This document shows, in pieces, positions 1 to 8,018 of a DNA stretch of 64,000 bases; positions within the stretch are counted from its first letter, which is position 1; each line of letters starts with the position of its first letter. Position numbers and translations under genes: made by a program. The notes below the pieces were generated by a model that was not told where the DNA came from, searched no databases, and worked only from the letters and a program-made list of their open reading frames with translations. Source of the DNA: Haloarcula rara. GTDB taxonomy: Archaea; Halobacteriota; Halobacteria; Halobacteriales; Haloarculaceae. The stretch lies in NCBI RefSeq assembly GCF_029338235.1, contig NZ_CP119786.1, forward strand, positions 183,601 through 247,600, in the 5' to 3' direction.

Positions 1-667
1 GAAACTCGGCGTCATCGGCATCTCTAACGATCTCGACTTCCGGAACCAGCTCTCCTCGAAAGTCCGTTCCAGCCTCTGTGAGAAAGAGGTCTCTTTCTCC
101 GCCTACGACGCCCAGGAGCTCCAGCTCGTCCTCCAGCAACGCGATTCGGTGGCGTTCAAAGACGGGGTCCTCGACGACGGTGTGGTCCAGATGTGTGCTG
201 CATACGGCGCCAAGGACTCGGGGGACGCCCGGCAAGCGCTCGACCTCCTGCTCGAAGCGGGTGACCTCGCCCGGGAGTACAACGACGACCTCGTCACCGA
301 GGCCCACGTTCGCGAGGCCAGACAGCGCCTCCAGACGGATCAGGTCGTCGAGGGTATCAGGAACTACTCCGACCACGGCCAGCTCGTCCTGTACGCGCTG
401 ACGTTGCTGGCCGAGCGGGACGAAACGCCGGCGCGGACGAAGGACATCCTGGCGGCCTACAAGCAGGTGGCAAAGGAGAACGGTATGGATCCGGTCTCAC
501 TGCGGTCTGTCCGGGACTATCTCGGCGAACTGGACCAGCTGGGCATCATCTCCTCGACGGAGTTCAACCGAGGCAAAGGCGGCGGCAAGTACAAAGAACA
601 CGAGCTGGAGCAGTCGGTTTCGTCGGTGAAGACGGGGCTCTCCGAGATTCTCGACGCGACGCCCTGA
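1..667 (+). CDS. Orc1/Cdc6-type replication initiator, C-terminal part
   Basis: The reading frame is open from base 2 to the stop at 665-667 and has no start in the window, so the 5' part lies to the left. The translation matches the sensor-2/lid region and winged-helix DNA-binding C-terminus of haloarchaeal Orc1/Cdc6: an 'ISNDLDFRNQL' segment after the ATPase core, then 'GDARQALDLLLEAGDLA' and a C-terminal winged helix ending 'YKEHELEQSVSSVKTGL'. These proteins bind origin repeats and load the MCM helicase. The gene reads straight into a direct-repeat array starting one base after its stop, which fits an origin-linked initiator. The missing N-terminus would hold the Walker A and B motifs. 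Confidence 0.93.
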   Translation, partial: KLGVIGISNDLDFRNQLSSKVRSSLCEKEVSFSAYDAQELQLVLQQRDSVAFKDGVLDDGVVQMCAAYGAKDSGDARQALDLLLEAGDLAREYNDDLVTEAHVREARQRLQTDQVVEGIRNYSDHGQLVLYALTLLAERDETPARTKDILAAYKQVAKENGMDPVSLRSVRDYLGELDQLGIISSTEFNRGKGGGKYKEHELEQSVSSVKTGLSEILDATP

Positions 668-1237
668 CCCCACCGCTTCCGCTGTTACCGGCGCTGATTG
701 TCGCCTGCCAGTCACGGGTCGCCAGTTACCACTCCAACACCACTGGTTCCGCTGTTAGCGACGCCCCTGTAACCCGGCGGCGTCTTTCTGACGACCTGGT
801 GTCACTCCCAAGCGACTGTGACCAATGAACGGTAAGTGTGCTAGCATTCGACAGGGGATAATACTCGCTTTCTGCCGTGGTATGACCGATAAGCTGTTCC
901 ATCGGATGGCACCACTCCACCGCTTCCGCTGTTAGCGCTCCTGCTGGAACGCACCCCACCGCTTCCGCTGTTAGCGCCGTGCGGGGCAATCACCACCAGT
1001 CGCGTAGTTCTGTACCACAGCTTCCGCTGTTACGACCGGTCTACCCCACCGGTTCCGCTGTTACAGCTATCGGATACCTCCCACCGCTTCCGCTGTTAGC
1101 CACACCTTCGCCACGCACCAGACTCCGCCGTTGGGACTGCCCCGACTCACTGCCGATTCCGCTTGCTCTGGAACACCATCGCTTCCGCTGTTAGTCGAAC
1201 GAGGGGTCAGGATACCCCACTGGTTCCGCTGTTAGCG
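668..1237. repeat. nine-copy direct-repeat array, candidate replication origin
   Basis: Nine copies of a motif close to CCACCGCTTCCGCTGTTAGC, all in the same orientation, lie at about 668-688, 738-760, 916-937, 954-976, 1014-1033, 1043-1064, 1079-1100, 1174-1194 and 1214-1237. Variants carry G for C in the middle (CGGTTCC or TGGTTCC) and TTAC for TTAG at the end. Spacing is irregular (10 to 160 bases). On the minus strand the core reads CGGAAGCGGTGGGG, similar to the TGGAAAC-N3-GGGG core of haloarchaeal origin recognition boxes. No gene fits here. Placement directly after an orc1 gene supports an origin or initiator-binding array; replication activity is inferred. Confidence 0.7.
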
Positions 1238-1288
1238 GGGACAGCAGGTTCCTTCGCCGCAGTTAGATGGTCTCACCGAACAGTCTTG

Positions 1289-1330
1289 CACTGCTGATTC
1301 CTGGCCTATACACTGCTGATTCCCGGCCTA
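1289..1330. repeat. 20-base tandem direct repeat beside the origin array
   Basis: Two copies of CACTGCTGATTCCTGGCCTA (the second has C for T at position 13) sit at 1289-1308 and 1311-1330, two bases apart. They follow the Orc1-linked array and differ in sequence from it. Function unknown; it may be a second protein-binding site of the origin region. Confidence 0.6.
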
Positions 1331-1379
1331 GCTCGTCGGGCTGTACGGGGACGGTGGGCGAGGGACTTGGTCGGTCGTA

Positions 1380-1420
1380 TTAACCAATATCCCCGCCAAC
1401 ACACCCGGAATGTTGGTTAA
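1380..1420. promoter_or_regulatory. inverted repeat TTAACCAATAT / ATGTTGGTTAA
   Basis: Left arm 1380-1390 and right arm 1410-1420 are inverted with one mismatch and a 19-base spacer. The arms are AT-rich in a GC-rich surrounding. The site lies in the gene-free stretch between the origin-like array and the acetyltransferase gene, 170 bases before its start, so it could be an operator or part of the origin. No terminator-like T run follows. Confidence 0.5.
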
Positions 1421-1591
1421 ATACCGACCCAGTCGGACTCGATAAGTCTGACCTCGGAGACATCGCCAGACGGTACCCACCCGTGACACCCAGTGTGACG
1501 CCCGGATTCTCGATACCACATCACTGATGGGTCGACCGAGCCAACTGAATTCGGGAGGGGCTCTTTTCCACGCGGAGCGCGAACGTCGCGT

Positions 1592-2335
1592 ATGGACATT
1601 CGAGAGGCGACGCCGGCAGACAGCGACCGCATCGGGCGCATCGCCGAGAGTTCGTTCAACTCGTCGTTCGCGCTCAGCCCGGAGGAGATTGCAACGCTCG
1701 TCGAGGAGCGATTCTCCGAATCGGCCCTGGAAGAGCGGCTGTCGGATTCGGACGGCTGGTTCCTGGCGGCGGAGACGGAGCTCGACGGCGAGACTATTTT
1801 GGGCGGGTTCTTGGACGGCACAGCGGCCGGGCGCATCCGTTGGCTCCACGTCGACCCGGAGGCTCGCGGGCACGGCATCGGGACGGCGCTGGTTGAACAC
1901 CTCCGAGCGGAGCACGGAGACCGCCCACTCGCCTGGGAGGTCCTTGACGACGCCGTGGAGGGCGTCGGGTTCTGTGAGCAGTTCGGACTCACCGAACAGG
2001 GCCGAGATTCACTCGAAATCGGCGGTCACGAGTACGGTGTGACCCTCTACGCCGAGGGCGAACGGGTCGAGGAATCGAACGAGCCGGCGGTCCCGGTTCC
2101 AGCGTCGGTCAGCGTCGAGGGCGAGGCCCGTCCGCTCGACCGCGACGACCCGATTCCCGGCCGAGAGGCTCCGTTCTTTCGGACCTTCGTGTCGGGGGAC
2201 CGCGAGTCGGCGTACGGCTACTTCTGTTCGCAGTGTGGAAGCACCAACGTGACCGCCGATGGGCTGGACCGGCTGGAGTGTGGGGACTGTGGCAACGTCC
2301 ATCTGGCCGACGAGTGGGACGGTGCGTATCTCTGA
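1592..2335 (+). CDS. GNAT-family N-acetyltransferase fused to a C-terminal zinc ribbon
   Basis: The 247-residue protein begins with a GNAT fold ('MDIREATPADSDRIGRIAESSF') and has the acetyl-CoA-binding motif A 'HVDPEARGHGIGTALVEHL' at about residues 90-108. After an acidic linker, the last 45 residues hold two CxxC pairs ('CSQCGS' and 'CGDCGN'), a probable zinc ribbon. This GNAT plus ribbon layout resembles a haloarchaeal family often tagged DUF5816. The acceptor substrate is unknown. It is likely transcribed alone; the next gene is convergent. The start gives the canonical GNAT beginning. Confidence 0.85.
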   Translation: MDIREATPADSDRIGRIAESSFNSSFALSPEEIATLVEERFSESALEERLSDSDGWFLAAETELDGETILGGFLDGTAAGRIRWLHVDPEARGHGIGTALVEHLRAEHGDRPLAWEVLDDAVEGVGFCEQFGLTEQGRDSLEIGGHEYGVTLYAEGERVEESNEPAVPVPASVSVEGEARPLDRDDPIPGREAPFFRTFVSGDRESAYGYFCSQCGSTNVTADGLDRLECGDCGNVHLADEWDGAYL

Positions 2336-2405
2336 TGCGGTGGGGCCCCTGCTGTCGGCCGGGAGTTCTCTCGCTGGGGCTGCCGTGAGCCATCCGCTCA
2401 GTGCG

Positions 2406-3374
2406 CTACAGGTTCGGGGACTGAGACTGGACGGTGTCGGAGACCTCGCTGACGACGCCGCCGAGTAGGACCAGCGTGTCGTCGAGGGTGACGATACCAC
2501 GGAGCGCGCCGTTGTCGTCGACGATCGGGAGCCGCCGGATTCCCTCGTCGCTCATGACCTGGATTGCATCGAAGATGTTCATCGATGGGTCGGCCGTGAA
2601 CACGTCGCCGTGGAGCAGGTCATCGGCCGTCAGCTCCGTGATGTCGGGCTTTTCCTCCAGCGCGAGCGCGACTGTCCGGTCAGTGATGATACCGATCGGG
2701 CGGTCATCTTCGACGACGACGACAGAGCCGACGTCGTTCTCGGCCATCTGAGCGACTACCGTCCGAACCGGCGTGTCTCGCTCAGCGGTGACGACGTCCT
2801 CGGTGATGATCTCGTTGACCCGAATGGGTTTCAGGAGCGGTCGCTGTGGGCCCCGACCCTGCGGTTGAGGTTGCGGCTGGGCCCCTGACGGCTGTCCGAA
2901 CTGCGCCGGGCCGCCGGCGGCTCCGTGTGTGGGCTGTGCAGACTGCATCTGCTGCTGTCCAATTGCCTGGGGCGGCTGTTGCTGGGACTGCTGTGGCGGC
3001 TGTTGTTGCTGAGACTGCTGTGGTGGCTGTGCTTGCTGGGCGAACTGTTGTGGCGGCGAGGGCTGTCCCTGCTGCATCGACTGGGTCTGTGGTGTGGGCT
3101 GGCCCTGTTGCATCGACTGGGGTGTACTCTGTTCTTGCTGGGCTGTTTGTGGTGTGGGTTGGCCCTGTCGCATCGACTGGATTGGACCCTGGCTTTGCTG
3201 TGCTCTCTGTCCGTGCTGTGATGTGGGCTGGCCCTGCTGCATCGACTGGGGTGTGCCCTGTCCCTGTGGCGACTGCTGGGATTGCTGTGGTGGCTGCTGG
3301 CCGGGCGGCTGGTTCGGTATCGACTGTTTCCTCTCGGGGTCCTCTGCCGGTGTGTATCCGTGGTTCGGTGTCAT
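2406..3374 (-). CDS. CBS-pair protein with long Gln/Pro-rich N-terminus
   Basis: The 322-residue protein has two parts. Residues about 10-165 are low-complexity Gln/Pro/Ser with repeats of the type 'SMQQGQPTPQ'. Residues about 185-315 form two CBS domains ('VNEIITEDVVTAERDTPVR' and 'LHGDVFTADPSMNIFDA'). CBS pairs usually sense adenosyl nucleotides. The start at 3374 (MTPNHGYTP) is preferred because the 15 residues before it look unlike protein. The disordered Gln-rich arm recurs in several nearby genes and may mediate assembly; that is inference. Confidence 0.88.
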   Translation of the reverse strand: MTPNHGYTPAEDPERKQSIPNQPPGQQPPQQSQQSPQGQGTPQSMQQGQPTSQHGQRAQQSQGPIQSMRQGQPTPQTAQQEQSTPQSMQQGQPTPQTQSMQQGQPSPPQQFAQQAQPPQQSQQQQPPQQSQQQPPQAIGQQQMQSAQPTHGAAGGPAQFGQPSGAQPQPQPQGRGPQRPLLKPIRVNEIITEDVVTAERDTPVRTVVAQMAENDVGSVVVVEDDRPIGIITDRTVALALEEKPDITELTADDLLHGDVFTADPSMNIFDAIQVMSDEGIRRLPIVDDNGALRGIVTLDDTLVLLGGVVSEVSDTVQSQSPNL

Positions 3375-3646
3375 AGTGATGTATACGCTCCAGTGATGTA
3401 CGGCGACTGAACAGTTCAATCTAGTGTCAAATAAACCTTGCCGAGTGTCCGCTTCTGACGTTGTTCCTACCGACCGTCCGTCCAGCGGCGTCCGACATCC
3501 CGTAGCACGCCTAACACTCTCAGCGGCCCGTACTAGCTCGAAAAGGCAGTCCTACTGCCGGTAGCCCAGTAGAAACAGACGAATCGTCGAGCGATTTTAT
3601 GTAACTCCGCAGGAAGCTACGACCACAGGACCGGCGGGAGGACAGT

Positions 3647-4324
3647 ATGACATCAGACGACACTGACACACAACAGGAAACCGACCCGGACGCGGAGGGA
3701 ACGGCGTCCAGTGAACGAGAGTCGAACGGCCCGACGCGCGACCCGGAAACCGGAGAGTTCCGCTCAACAGACGAACAGTCGGACGACGAATCGGACCCGA
3801 CGACCGAAATGCGAGAAACGGAGCCCGAATCAATGGACGAACAACACGACCAGGAGTCCGAATCGATGGACGAACAACACGACCAGGAGTCCGAATCGAT
3901 GGACGAACAACACGACCAGGAGTCCGAATCGATGGACGAACCACACGAAGCGGACGGCGAAGAACAGGCGGAGGAAGTAGAGGCCGACGCAGAACCACAG
4001 GCGGATGAGGCCGACGCGGAACCACAGCTGGAGGCGGAGGAGGCCGAACCGACAGATGCGTCGGAGGGCGAGCGGGAGACAGCGGATTCGGAAGCCGAAC
4101 CGGGGATGGAGACGACGACGTCGGGGAACGTGCAGGCGTCCGGCACCGAGCCAGCCCCCGAACCGTCGACAGCCGGTGGTGCCGCCCCGCACCAGTCGGC
4201 GCGGGGGACCGTTTTCGTTCCGAACCCGAACGGGTATCCGCGACCGCCAGCGACGTACCTGCCCGCAATTCCGTGGCTCCGGCTCCCGGTCCGGCCTCCG
4301 GCATACGAAACGATTTCGGTGTAA
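3647..4324 (+). CDS. acidic repeat protein of unknown function
   Basis: This 225-residue protein is very rich in Glu, Asp, Ser and Gln and has no recognised domain. Residues about 61-100 consist of 11-residue tandem repeats (ESMDEQHDQES). The last 35 residues differ: Pro/Tyr/Arg-rich ('YPRPPATYLPAIPWLRLP') and may be a short binding or membrane-contact segment. No signal peptide. Haloarchaeal base composition supports it being a real gene. It lies in the region of low-complexity proteins; function not assigned. Confidence 0.65.
   Translation: MTSDDTDTQQETDPDAEGTASSERESNGPTRDPETGEFRSTDEQSDDESDPTTEMRETEPESMDEQHDQESESMDEQHDQESESMDEQHDQESESMDEPHEADGEEQAEEVEADAEPQADEADAEPQLEAEEAEPTDASEGERETADSEAEPGMETTTSGNVQASGTEPAPEPSTAGGAAPHQSARGTVFVPNPNGYPRPPATYLPAIPWLRLPVRPPAYETISV
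3827..3949 (+). repeat. 33-base tandem repeat inside the acidic protein gene
   Basis: Three copies of a 33-base unit (starting GAATCGATGGACGAACAACA) occupy 3827-3859, 3860-3892 and 3893-3925, followed by a partial copy to about 3949. They are nearly identical at the DNA level, so expansion is recent, and each encodes 11 residues. Confidence 0.85.
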
Positions 4325-4533
4325 CGGGCACGGTCTGTCCCCGGATTACGGGAGCGGTGCTCCGGCAGCCTTCCCCGCGCCACAGTGTGCCCTGTTTTAA
4401 CAACTCAATTACTGTGAAGAGAGCCGTTCGGGACGGAAATCCGACGCTCGAGGCGATACCACTCGCGGGCATTATATGATGGCATACTAACCTTTTACAG
4501 GGGTGCGGTCGTACCCCGGAACGGAGTCCCAGT

Positions 4534-5142
4534 ATGAGCCAGTCCCAACAGTCTATCCAGCAACAGCCGTCGGCACAGTCCAGATCCACCGGCACCGGGC
4601 AGTCACAGCCACCCAGCGCGAAACCCGGCCAGCAGTTTCCGACACGGAGCTACCTCCCGGACGAGGTCCGAACGACCAGCATCGGCCTCCTGAATCAGGC
4701 GCTGGCCGACCTCTCTGCGGTAACCATGCAGCTGAAACACGCCCACTGGAACGTGAAGGGAATCGAGTTCTACCAGCTCCACGAGCTGTTCGAGGACCTC
4801 TACGAGAGCTTCGAGCCACATATCGACGCCGTCGCAGAGCGCGCCAGCGCACTGGGGGGTCGGCCGATGGGCACTGCCGGCGCCGTCGCCCAGCAGACGA
4901 CGATTCCCCAGTTGTCACACGCCGGCGTCGACGGCCAATCGATGCTCCGGGAGATAGCCGACAGACTGGCCGTCCTCGATGCGACTCTCTACCAGCAGAT
5001 CGAGACCGCCGACCAGCAGGGGGACCTCGACACCGCCGACCTGCTCAACGAGGTGTCCCGTGACGTGACCAGAGCCCAGTGGTTCGTCGAGTCACATCTC
5101 CAGGTGCCACAGTCACAGGGCGCTCCCGACCAGCGACGGTAA
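4534..5142 (+). CDS. Dps-like ferritin (DNA protection during starvation) with Gln-rich N-terminal tail
   Basis: The 202-residue protein has a disordered Gln/Ser-rich N-terminus (residues 1-40) and a Dps/ferritin four-helix core. The Dps signature is clear: 'LKHAHWNVKGIEFYQLHELFEDLY' with the ferroxidase His and Asp/Glu residues, followed by 'HIDAVAERASALGG' carrying the conserved DxxAER. Such proteins form 12-mers that oxidise and store iron with peroxide and protect DNA. The tail is longer than usual and resembles those of neighbouring genes. Monocistronic; the upstream region at 4490-4530 is AT-rich. Confidence 0.92.
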   Translation: MSQSQQSIQQQPSAQSRSTGTGQSQPPSAKPGQQFPTRSYLPDEVRTTSIGLLNQALADLSAVTMQLKHAHWNVKGIEFYQLHELFEDLYESFEPHIDAVAERASALGGRPMGTAGAVAQQTTIPQLSHAGVDGQSMLREIADRLAVLDATLYQQIETADQQGDLDTADLLNEVSRDVTRAQWFVESHLQVPQSQGAPDQRR

Positions 5143-5259
5143 CGCGCTGACCTCGTGGGTTACTATCGAGGTCGCCAGCCGGGCGCTTCTGACCGACTCG
5201 TCCCCGAACCGAAACTGTCACACGAACAGAGTTTTGACGGCCCGGCCCGAATCACAGGT

Positions 5260-5598
5260 ATGACTGGACGAGGCGAGCAACCCGAGCACGAAGCAGACGC
5301 GAAAGCGACCGAGAAGGCGACGGCGCTGTCGTTCGGTCAGGTCCTGTACGACGATGCGGGCCAGCCCGTCGGGAGCGTCCGCGGGATGGAGGCCGGCGGC
5401 GTCTTTCTGACGACCCGGGACGGCGTCGAGTCGTTCAGTGTCGAGCACGTTCGCTCGGGCCACGCGTTCGGTCAGGCGGAGCTCATGTGGCGCTGTCTCG
5501 ACTGTGGCGAGATGGGCGACATCGGCGACAGCCTCCCGGAATCGTGCCCGAACTGCGGCGTCGAGCGGGAACAGCTGATGTACTGGACGGAGGACTGA
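5260..5598 (+). CDS. rubredoxin/zinc-ribbon-like small protein (DUF7130-like)
   Basis: This 112-residue protein has a beta-rich N-terminal half with a PRC-like pattern ('GQVLYDDAGQPVGSVRGMEAGGVFL') and a C-terminal metal site with two CxxC motifs, 'CLDCGE' and 'CPNCGV', 17 residues apart, as in rubrerythrin-like ribbons. It probably binds iron or zinc. The ATG at 5260 is chosen because upstream codons look non-coding. It follows the Dps gene by 118 bases; a role in oxidative stress is inferred from that context only. Confidence 0.8.
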   Translation: MTGRGEQPEHEADAKATEKATALSFGQVLYDDAGQPVGSVRGMEAGGVFLTTRDGVESFSVEHVRSGHAFGQAELMWRCLDCGEMGDIGDSLPESCPNCGVEREQLMYWTED

Positions 5599-5603
5599 CC
5601 CGC

Positions 5604-5618
5604 TGGCCGGCCTTTTTT
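5604..5618 (+). terminator. GC palindrome plus T run
   Basis: A GGCCGGCC palindrome (5605-5612) is followed by six T residues, just after the rubredoxin-like gene stop. This fits an archaeal T-rich terminator. Confidence 0.5.
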
Positions 5619-5737
5619 CGTCAAACCCACCACTCGGGGTGACAGAGACTATCACGAAGAACCAGTCGACAGCACGGCACCGCCGTCCCGCTGGTCGCTG
5701 GACGGCGGAAAACTATCGTCGGTCGGTCAGGTCCGGT

Positions 5738-6088
5738 TTACCGGCCGGGCTGGCCGGGGCCGCGGGGTGGTTGTTGCATCTGCTGTTGCTGTGCGAGTCC
5801 GCCCCCCTGCTGTGGAGGCGCTCCCTGTGGCGATCCGCCGGCGCGACCCTGCTCGGGGGCGCCTGCGGGCTGTGGGGCCTGCTGGACCATCTCGTCGGGG
5901 AGGACGAAGTGTAGTTCTGTGATGGGGACGAATCCGTCGGCCTTCCGCTCCTCCTCCTCTTCTTCCTCGTCTTCCTCACCGCCTTCGGCCGCCTGCTCCA
6001 TTTCCTCCTGGAAGAACAGGACGCCGGAGTCGATAGCCTCGAAGTCGGCACACTGTATCGTGGTTCCGTCTTTACAGATAATTTGCAC
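5738..6088 (-). CDS. small acidic protein with Gln/Pro/Gly-rich tail
   Basis: The 116-residue product starts at a GTG (MQIICKDGTTIQC). The first 75 residues look folded, two beta-rich blocks ('CKDGTTIQCADFEAIDSGVLFF' and 'FVPITELHFVLPDEM') split by a run of about 12 acidic residues. Residues 76-116 are Gln/Pro/Gly-rich. No family recognised. The gene lies downstream of the phasin-like gene on the same strand with a 115-base gap, so co-transcription is possible. The mixture of folded core and Gln-rich tail repeats a local theme. Confidence 0.7.
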   Translation of the reverse strand: MQIICKDGTTIQCADFEAIDSGVLFFQEEMEQAAEGGEEDEEEEEEERKADGFVPITELHFVLPDEMVQQAPQPAGAPEQGRAGGSPQGAPPQQGGGLAQQQQMQQPPRGPGQPGR

Positions 6089-6202
6089 GGTGAAACACCA
6101 TCTTCATTTTCATATGGCTGACAAATAAGTACTACCGAGCTAGCCCTGGTATCACCCGATTACTTCGGTACGGGACGGCGATACGGTGGAACGGGACCGT
6201 TC

Positions 6203-7156
6203 TCAGGCCTCGTCGACGGGGGGCTCTTCGCTGGACGCCTTCTCCTCGGAAACGTCACCCTTGATGGCTATCTGGCGCCGGGACTGCTGGGGCTGCTCCT
6301 GGGCCGGCTGCTGGGGCTCCTGATACGGAGCCGGTTGGATCTGCTTCTGGCCCGGCGATTGCTGGGCCGGTGGCTGCTGCATCTGAGGCTCTGGCGGCTG
6401 CTGGGACTGCTGTGCCGGTGGCTGCTGGGACTGCTGTGCCGGTGGCTGCTGGGACTGCTGTCCCGGCTGCTGGTGCATCTGGGGCTCTGGCGGCTGCTGG
6501 GCCTGCTGGCTCGGTGGCTGCTGGACCTGCTGTCCCGGCGGCTGCTGGGGCTGCTGTCCCGGCGGCTGCTGGGACTGCTGTCCCGGCTGCTGCTGCATCT
6601 GGGGCTCTGGCGGCTGTTGGGACTGCTGGCCCGGCGCCTGCTGGGACTGCTGTGTCGGTGGCTGCTGTATCGGCGTCTGAGCCTGCGGGCTGGTGGGCGG
6701 CTGCTGGGCCGGGGGCTGGGCCATCGGCTGCTGACCCTCGGCGGCGTTTCCGGGCGGGAGCTGCTGGGGGCCGGCCTGAAGCTGCTGTTGGCCGGCCTGG
6801 AGCTGCTGTTGCCCGATGTTGCCGGCCTGCTGAAGGCCCTGCTCGGTCATCTGGGTGGCCTGCTCGATGCCCTGCTCGGTCATCTGGGCGGCGTTTTCGG
6901 CGGCGCTGTCGACCGTCTGGAAGTACGTGTCCAGCGCCTCCCGTGTGAGCTCGGTGCTGCGGTTCCCGAGCCAGCTGGTCATCTCCAGTCCGTTGAGGAA
7001 GAGCTTCCCGGCGCTCTTCTGGAATTCGATGGACTGTTTCAGGGGAATCTCGACGGCCTGGTCTAGCGCCTCCTGGCCGATGTCGAGGGCGTTTTGCTGC
7101 ATTTCGATTGCGTTGCTCATCAGCTGGTTCGTCTGTTGCATATCGGATTGACTCAT
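6203..7156 (-). CDS. helical phasin-like protein with long Gln/Pro repeat tail
   Basis: The 317-residue protein has an amphipathic helical N-terminal region (residues 1-130: 'MSQSDMQQTNQLMSNAIEMQQ', 'EALDTYFQTVDSAAENAAQM') reminiscent of phasins that coat polyhydroxyalkanoate granules, then about 170 residues of Gln/Pro repeats (PPAQQSQQ, PPGQQSQQ, EPQMQQ), and a short acidic end. The phasin likeness rests on helix pattern only; no PHA synthase is in the window. The start at 7156 removes a basic 13-residue leader. DNA in the tail is repetitive. Confidence 0.65.
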   Translation of the reverse strand: MSQSDMQQTNQLMSNAIEMQQNALDIGQEALDQAVEIPLKQSIEFQKSAGKLFLNGLEMTSWLGNRSTELTREALDTYFQTVDSAAENAAQMTEQGIEQATQMTEQGLQQAGNIGQQQLQAGQQQLQAGPQQLPPGNAAEGQQPMAQPPAQQPPTSPQAQTPIQQPPTQQSQQAPGQQSQQPPEPQMQQQPGQQSQQPPGQQPQQPPGQQVQQPPSQQAQQPPEPQMHQQPGQQSQQPPAQQSQQPPAQQSQQPPEPQMQQPPAQQSPGQKQIQPAPYQEPQQPAQEQPQQSRRQIAIKGDVSEEKASSEEPPVDEA

Positions 7157-7464
7157 AGTGTATCGTGAGGCGTAGTCGACGCGCGTTGTGCACACAGATC
7201 GGGCCGCGCCCGAGGGCGCGATGGAGACCGTGACCGGGCCGTCCGTGGTTCACCGGACAGTTCCCGGCGACGCGCTACACCTCGGTAGTGTGCATCGGGG
7301 AGGATGGCGGTGGCAGTATTAAACCGAAGACACTGTTCAGCCAGTAAGCGTCAATCCCCACCACGATGGCAGCGCAGATACTGAGGTTCGGGCGATATAC
7401 CAGTGACATTGCCATCGCTGCCGGTCGACAGATGGGTCGACGGAAGAATCCGCTTACGACTATA
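7157..7464. other. intergenic stretch with a minus-strand promoter
   Basis: No gene is supported. A TATA-like element reading GGTTTAATACT on the minus strand lies near 7316-7326, about 160 bases before the phasin-like gene. An inverted GC motif (GCGCCCGAGGGCGC) is at about 7206-7219. Nothing else was seen. Confidence 0.4.
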
Positions 7465-7812
7465 TCACCGGGTCGGTCGGGTGGGCTGCTGTGGCGGCAC
7501 GATGGCTATCTGCCCGTCGCTGTAGACGGTCACCGTGTGATTCCAGACTGTGAACGTGAGGTTACCGTTGAAACGCCGCTCGGCGTCAGATGTGGGTTTG
7601 AACAGCTTGTCGAGCGCGTCGGGGTCGATGTAGTCGTACAGTGTAAAACCCGTATCGGTGACGTCGACGCCGCTGATGTCAGATAGCGCGTGAGCCAGTG
7701 TCGTCGTGAGTTCCGCAGGTCCGTCGAAATCGTGTTTGACGTAGTACGTCCCTGAATTCTGGACCGTGTGCTGCTGGGGAGTTTGTTTCGCGTGTGCCTC
7801 GTTACGATACAT
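7465..7812 (-). CDS. HalOD1 output-domain protein
   Basis: The 115-residue protein matches the halobacterial output domain 1: 'LAHALSDISGVDVTDTGFTLYDYIDPDALDKLF' followed by 'FTVWNHTVTVYSDGQIAIV'. HalOD1 proteins are short haloarchaeal signalling or output modules of unknown biochemistry, sometimes fused to receivers; this one stands alone. The start at 7812 (MYRNEAHAK) lies about 25 bases after a TATA-like element (minus-strand TTTTATTA near 7843-7850), so a leaderless mRNA is likely. Confidence 0.85.
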   Translation of the reverse strand: MYRNEAHAKQTPQQHTVQNSGTYYVKHDFDGPAELTTTLAHALSDISGVDVTDTGFTLYDYIDPDALDKLFKPTSDAERRFNGNLTFTVWNHTVTVYSDGQIAIVPPQQPTRPTR

Positions 7813-8018
7813 TGATTGTGACACTCTCACATTGCCTTCGGGGTAATAAAAGCTTTCCCCTCAGTATACCCCTCTATTGAGGGCAAAAAACGCATGACAA
7901 CGGCCGGACCGATTCGGCTCGGCCGGCGTCGCTGCGGACCGCCCGTTCCCGGGTAATATAGACCTATTGCGGTTTGAACCGTCAGGCGCCGAGGTCCGCC
8001 TGGCTCACATAAGGTTCC

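Noticed and set aside
6335..7066. Leu/Gly-rich plus-strand frame over the phasin-like gene
   Set aside because: Shadow of the Gln/Pro repeat on the minus strand; no start context or family.
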